A DNA stretch of 64,000 bases from Oceanobacillus profundus (GTDB taxonomy: Bacteria > Bacillota > Bacilli > Bacillales > Amphibacillaceae). Made by a program: the position numbers and the translations under genes. The notes below the pieces were generated by a model, which worked only from the letters and a program-made list of their open reading frames with translations, made no database searches and was not told the origin of the DNA. Location: assembly GCF_003515705.1 (NCBI RefSeq), contig NZ_QWEH01000008.1:62001-126000 (forward strand). The letters are read 5' to 3'. This document shows positions 60,467 through 64,000 of this stretch, piece after piece. How positions within the stretch are numbered: position 1 is the first letter of the stretch; every line of letters begins with the position of its first letter.

Positions 60467-62236
60467 ATGTTCTTTACTAATTTTGTAATAAGTTTTATCC
60501 TATCTACTTTTACAATTGCAGTAATTATGCTGATTAAAAAGATATTCCAAAAGCAGCTATCAGCAAAATGGCATTATAATCTATGGTTTTTGTTATTATT
60601 CGCGTTAGCTATTCCATTTTTACCGCAAAATCTCATTACGTTTGATAGTCATTTTATTTCACTGGATTCCATTCAAGGTAATGCTACTAATCACGGCACT
60701 GATCTTGGAGAAGCGGAAGCTGAAAGCGGAAATTGGATGAATGATTTTTCTGTATCTGTCAATCGCTCAAGCCCTGATTTCTTAAACGTCATCTTCGCTT
60801 GTTTATGGATTGCAGGAATACTATTCATGGGCATCTTAACCATAAAATCCTGGTATAAGCTAAAGACTATTAAAAGCACAACACAGCCCATTAAAAATAA
60901 AGAACTTCTAACGCTATTTGAACAATGTAAGCAGCATTTAAATATATCTAAGCCTTTTTTTCTTAGAGAATCTTCATTAAACAAATCTCCGATGGCTTTT
61001 GGTTTGTTTAAGTCCTATATTGTATTACCAACCAATTTAGATAAATGGCTCTCTACGGAAGATATAAAATACATTCTTCTGCACGAATTAAATCATTTTA
61101 AAAACAAAGATGTCTTGACCAATTACTTCGTTATCCTTTTCCAAATCTTATACTGGTACCATCCACTAGTTTGGTATGCCTTTAAAGAAATGAGATTGGA
61201 TCGTGAGATTGCATGTGATATTGCTGTGTTAAATTCAATGGGCGAACACTATTCCGTAAATTACGGAAATACAATCTTAAATTTTGCCGAGAAAACTTCA
61301 CACTTAAAAAATCTGGCTTTGGCAAATCACTTAAATGGATCAAAGAAGCAAATTAAAAAACGTATTATCAAAATTGCTGCATTTACAAGAGAGTCTAAAC
61401 TGCTGAAACTAAAAAGTGTACTCATTTTTCTAATGGCTGGGATAATCATATCGTGTCAGTTGCCATTTGTTTCCGCTATGACAAGCAGCGATGATCAATA
61501 CGAATTTAATCACCAGCGTGTGACTTACGAGGATCTTAGTGCATATTTTGAGGATTATGAAGGCAGTTTTGTATTATATGATGCACAGGCTGACAGATAT
61601 AGTATCTATAATGAAAATCAAAGTACATTAAGAGTTCCTCCAAATTCAACTTACAAAATTTATAGTGCATTGTTTGGTTTGCAGGCAAATGCCATAACAA
61701 GTGAAAATTCTACCATCAAATGGGATGGCCAGGACTATCCTTTTGATTCTTGGAATAAAGATCATAATTTATCTACAGCCATGTCAAACTCAGTAAACTG
61801 GTATTTTAGTGAGTTAGATAAAACAATGTCACTTGATGATATCCAAGAGAATTTAAAAGGAATCCATTACGGAAATTACGACGTATCTGGTGGCAGAGAA
61901 CAATTCTGGATAGAATCATCCTTAAAAATATCTCCAGTTGAACAGGTTCAATTATTAACAGCATTTTATTTCAATGAATTTGGGTTTGATGAGAAGAATG
62001 TGCAAGCTGTTAAAGATTCGCTGCGAATAGAGGAATTAGACGACTTCTATTTATCCGGGAAAACTGGTACTGGTACGGTCAATGGTAAAAATATTAATGG
62101 TTGGTTTATCGGTTACGTAGAAAAAGGAGAAAATATATACTTTTTTGCTACAAATATACAAAACGAAACGGATGCGTCTGGAAGTGCAGCTGCAGATATT
62201 ACATCATCAATTTTAAACGATAAAGGCATCTATTAA
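60467..62236 (+). CDS. blaR1: beta-lactam sensor/signal transducer BlaR1
   Basis: 589 residues (S. aureus BlaR1 585). The N-terminal four-helix membrane part contains the M56 zinc peptidase motif HELNH at residues 206-210. A fourth helix near residue 325 is followed by an extracellular class D beta-lactamase-like sensor with STYK (Ser394), SVN and KTGTG motifs. Acylation of the Ser by a beta-lactam activates cleavage, which leads to loss of BlaI. ATG 60467 has GAGGT 8 bases upstream; the open frame back to 60389 is leader. blaI follows after 67 bases. Confidence 0.94.
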   Translation: MFFTNFVISFILSTFTIAVIMLIKKIFQKQLSAKWHYNLWFLLLFALAIPFLPQNLITFDSHFISLDSIQGNATNHGTDLGEAEAESGNWMNDFSVSVNRSSPDFLNVIFACLWIAGILFMGILTIKSWYKLKTIKSTTQPIKNKELLTLFEQCKQHLNISKPFFLRESSLNKSPMAFGLFKSYIVLPTNLDKWLSTEDIKYILLHELNHFKNKDVLTNYFVILFQILYWYHPLVWYAFKEMRLDREIACDIAVLNSMGEHYSVNYGNTILNFAEKTSHLKNLALANHLNGSKKQIKKRIIKIAAFTRESKLLKLKSVLIFLMAGIIISCQLPFVSAMTSSDDQYEFNHQRVTYEDLSAYFEDYEGSFVLYDAQADRYSIYNENQSTLRVPPNSTYKIYSALFGLQANAITSENSTIKWDGQDYPFDSWNKDHNLSTAMSNSVNWYFSELDKTMSLDDIQENLKGIHYGNYDVSGGREQFWIESSLKISPVEQVQLLTAFYFNEFGFDEKNVQAVKDSLRIEELDDFYLSGKTGTGTVNGKNINGWFIGYVEKGENIYFFATNIQNETDASGSAAADITSSILNDKGIY

Positions 62237-62303
62237 GAATCAATTACGATTTCACCTTTAATCAAAATACTTTACAACAAATATGATCGGGAGGTTAGTA
62301 GCA

Positions 62304-62684
62304 GTGTCTAAACATATACCTAATATCTCAGAAGCAGAATGGGAAGTCATGAACGTGCTCTGGGAGAGAGCACCGCAGACAGCGAATGAAGTGATAGCCT
62401 CTTTACAGGCAAAAACGGACTGGAAACCGAAAACTGTACGTACGCTTCTTGATCGTCTTGCGCAAAAAGAAGTGGTCGGTATTAATAAAAATCAAAGAAT
62501 CTATACTTTTTATCCGATTTATTCTCAGGAAGAATGTCAGCGAGCTGAAGCACATTCTTTTATTAAGCGAATCTATGGCGGAACGGTAAAATCGATGCTC
62601 GTTCAGTTCATGGAACAAGAATCTTTGTCTGAAGAGGATATTAAAGAATTGAGGACTATTTTGAATAAAAATCAAAAAAAATAA
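62304..62684 (+). CDS. blaI: BlaI/MecI-type repressor
   Basis: 126 residues from GTG 62304, the S. aureus BlaI length; GGGAGG lies 10 bases upstream. The ATG at 62283 is upstream of that ribosome binding site and is rejected. Winged-helix N-terminus: ISEAEWEVMNVLWERAPQTA, WKPKTVRTLLDRLAQKEVV. The C-terminal dimerisation helices follow. It binds TACA/TGTA dyads like those found upstream of bla and blaR1. Cleaved on beta-lactam exposure. Confidence 0.94.
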   Translation: MSKHIPNISEAEWEVMNVLWERAPQTANEVIASLQAKTDWKPKTVRTLLDRLAQKEVVGINKNQRIYTFYPIYSQEECQRAEAHSFIKRIYGGTVKSMLVQFMEQESLSEEDIKELRTILNKNQKK

Positions 62685-62692
62685 TGTTAAAA

Positions 62693-62732
62693 TAGCTTCA
62701 TTCTGTGAGGTGTCCCTAACAGAATGAAGCGC
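62693..62732. terminator. hairpin after blaI, possible terminator
   Basis: GCTTCATTCTGT and ACAGAATGAAGC with a 12-base loop, 9 bases after the blaI stop; no T run on the plus strand. Confidence 0.5.
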
Positions 62733-63241
62733 AAAGTTAAAGAATTTACTCGGTTTCCTGTACAGTTTCCAGGACTTTAAATGTATCAAGCCCCTTCGAA
62801 TAGTTCAACTTGTGCATAAGACTAGTATCAATCTCTTGTAATATACCCGAGCCCGTAGATATTAACTATTCTCGTTCATAAGTATCGACCTAATGACCTT
62901 TTATTTATAGTAATTATTGATAACGAAGTATATAGACCCGAGGAATTTTATACTAAATCAGTTTAATTGATAATCACCTTGAATAATTGATAATAGCGTC
63001 ATCAATAAATTCAATCATGTCATTGGAAATATAAGAAGATAATACTTAGGGCTCATTTAGGCGGTTGCAGCAACAATCAAAATTGGCAATATACATAATG
63101 CCGTATGCTTAACTTGGAAGACACAGCTGGTACAAAAATGGCAATGGAACCCCTCTATTATAGGGTTTTCTCCATTAAATCTTACCTGTTTAAAGAGTAA
63201 GATTTGGTGGTTTACTAGCCTAAGTTAATTCTCTGTAAACG
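62733..63241. other. intergenic region between blaI and the HAD gene
   Basis: No gene recognised. An imperfect hairpin at 63144-63175 (ATGGA..AACCC with GGGTT..TCCAT) could terminate the leftward HAD transcript. Otherwise nothing notable was seen. Confidence 0.4.
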
Positions 63242-64000
63242 CTATATTTGTAACATATGTGGGCTTGCTAGCTTATCTAATCTATTTATTATTTTGCGTT
63301 CTATATCCTGTTCGATGAATAATTGCTCTGATGCAAATGGTTTTAACTGCTGATTATCACCTATCATTACAGTATGACCAGCATGCTGAAACATCGTTCT
63401 ATCATTCGAATCATTACCAAATGCGATGTATTCCCTTTCTTTCACTCCCAACTGTTGCAAACCGCTCCATTTATCTATACCTTCAGGGCTAATATCGAAG
63501 ATGCCCTCATCTCCATGGATGTGCACAACCACCTTCATTTTACTAAGTCGTTTCAATACTTCTTTTCTATCATCTGATGTAAGTATTAGTATCTTTATAA
63601 TGGATGATAACTTATGTAATTCAACGTTCTTAGCTCGCTTTAGTGGATCCAGATTATTTAATATTGGATGGTCAGTTGGTCCAGTGTAAGCATAGTCCCA
63701 TTCACTATCAATTAAATAAGTGATGTTAAATGCTTCTAGTAAGCGGCCCGTAGCTGCCATTGTTTCTTCACTAAAACATATGGTTGAAATGATTTTTCCG
63801 TTTGCTGCAACCATAGATCCATTCCCACCAACCATGGGGTAATGATGAAAACGCTCATGCAAGATAGGCAGTAGATCTCGTATTGGCCTGGCTGAAGCAA
63901 AAATAACTTCATGCCCTTTTGCTTTTAGATCTTCTATCGATGTGAGTAGATTTTCTGAGACAGGCTTGCCGTGAAAGCAGATTGTCCCATCTAAATCGAA
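63242..64000 (-). CDS. Cof-type HAD hydrolase, 5'-truncated by window edge
   Basis: HAD-superfamily phosphatase of the Cof/class IIB type, read leftwards. The frame is open to the last base of the window, where it reads FDLDGTI, the motif I with the nucleophile Asp, so only a few N-terminal residues lie outside. Motif II (FASARPIRD), the cap region, and motif IV (AFGNDSNDRTMFQHAG) are visible. 252 residues are present of about 257. Substrate likely a sugar phosphate or flavin/PLP phosphate; not predictable. Confidence 0.9.
   Translation of the reverse strand, partial: FDLDGTICFHGKPVSENLLTSIEDLKAKGHEVIFASARPIRDLLPILHERFHHYPMVGGNGSMVAANGKIISTICFSEETMAATGRLLEAFNITYLIDSEWDYAYTGPTDHPILNNLDPLKRAKNVELHKLSSIIKILILTSDDRKEVLKRLSKMKVVVHIHGDEGIFDISPEGIDKWSGLQQLGVKEREYIAFGNDSNDRTMFQHAGHTVMIGDNQQLKPFASEQLFIEQDIERKIINRLDKLASPHMLQI

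Overview
The window is a low-GC Firmicutes chromosome segment. Gene order and content point to a spore-forming member of the Bacillaceae in the Oceanobacillus/Virgibacillus neighbourhood. This is inferred from synteny with Bacillus subtilis (aroA-ypiA-ypiB-ypiF-qcrABC, dapB-bshA-cca-birA-dinG, asnS-dnaD-nth, recU-ponA, gpsB-rnpB-ypsC), a 34-residue SspM spore protein gene, and many strong AGGAGG ribosome binding sites with GTG and TTG starts. No phage, complete insertion sequence, tRNA, rRNA or CRISPR array was seen.

Layout. 1-8.1 kb: end of the aromatic amino acid operon (hisC-tyrA-aroA), the ypiABF group and the menaquinol:cytochrome c reductase operon. 8.2-22 kb: ypjA, a very short YpjB-like gene, a zinc peptidase, YitT, mazG, dapB, bacillithiol glycosyltransferase, cca, birA, dinG, ypmB and asnS. 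Several genes that B. subtilis has here (mgsA, bshB1, panBCD, aspB) are absent. 22-30.6 kb: dnaD, nth, the convergent ponA/recU pair, sspM, yppE, cdd, gpsB, the RNase P RNA gene and the ypsC rRNA methyltransferase. 30.6-35 kb: a ba3-type terminal oxidase including its 45-residue subunit 2A, then a SRPBCC/ArsR accessory cluster. 35-44 kb: cold-shock gene, fhs, thyA-dfrA, two tandem tatA genes and tatC, yozE, fused msrAB. 44-50.5 kb: phosphatase, LysM peptidase, ferredoxin, Rieske oxidoreductase, citR/citA. 50.5-64 kb: the accessory part, with gene remnants, YcgG-like protein, permease, LysE exporter, SatD/DUF3307 pair, and a beta-lactam response locus.

The most notable unit is at 57.1-62.7 kb: a lipoprotein class A beta-lactamase and a MecA/PbpC-like penicillin-binding protein read in one direction, divergent from blaR1-blaI. 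Good palindromic BlaI-type operators sit on both promoters. It resembles the bla-mec gene complexes known from Macrococcus and staphylococci.

A second theme is dispersed intergenic repeats. There is a structured element of about 255 bp in two copies (10.06 and 40.77 kb) with a shorter relative at 44.15 kb, a different element of about 150 bp at 29.26 and 44.95 kb, and further hairpin-rich repeats before thyA, asnS and dnaD. Other points of interest are a cold-shock gene leader with a promoter, short ORF and terminator-like hairpin, a 30-codon ORF before ypmB, mazG without a normal start codon, and decayed genes near 50.7-51.4 kb and 57 kb.

All assignments come from reading the sequence and recalled family knowledge; no database search was run.
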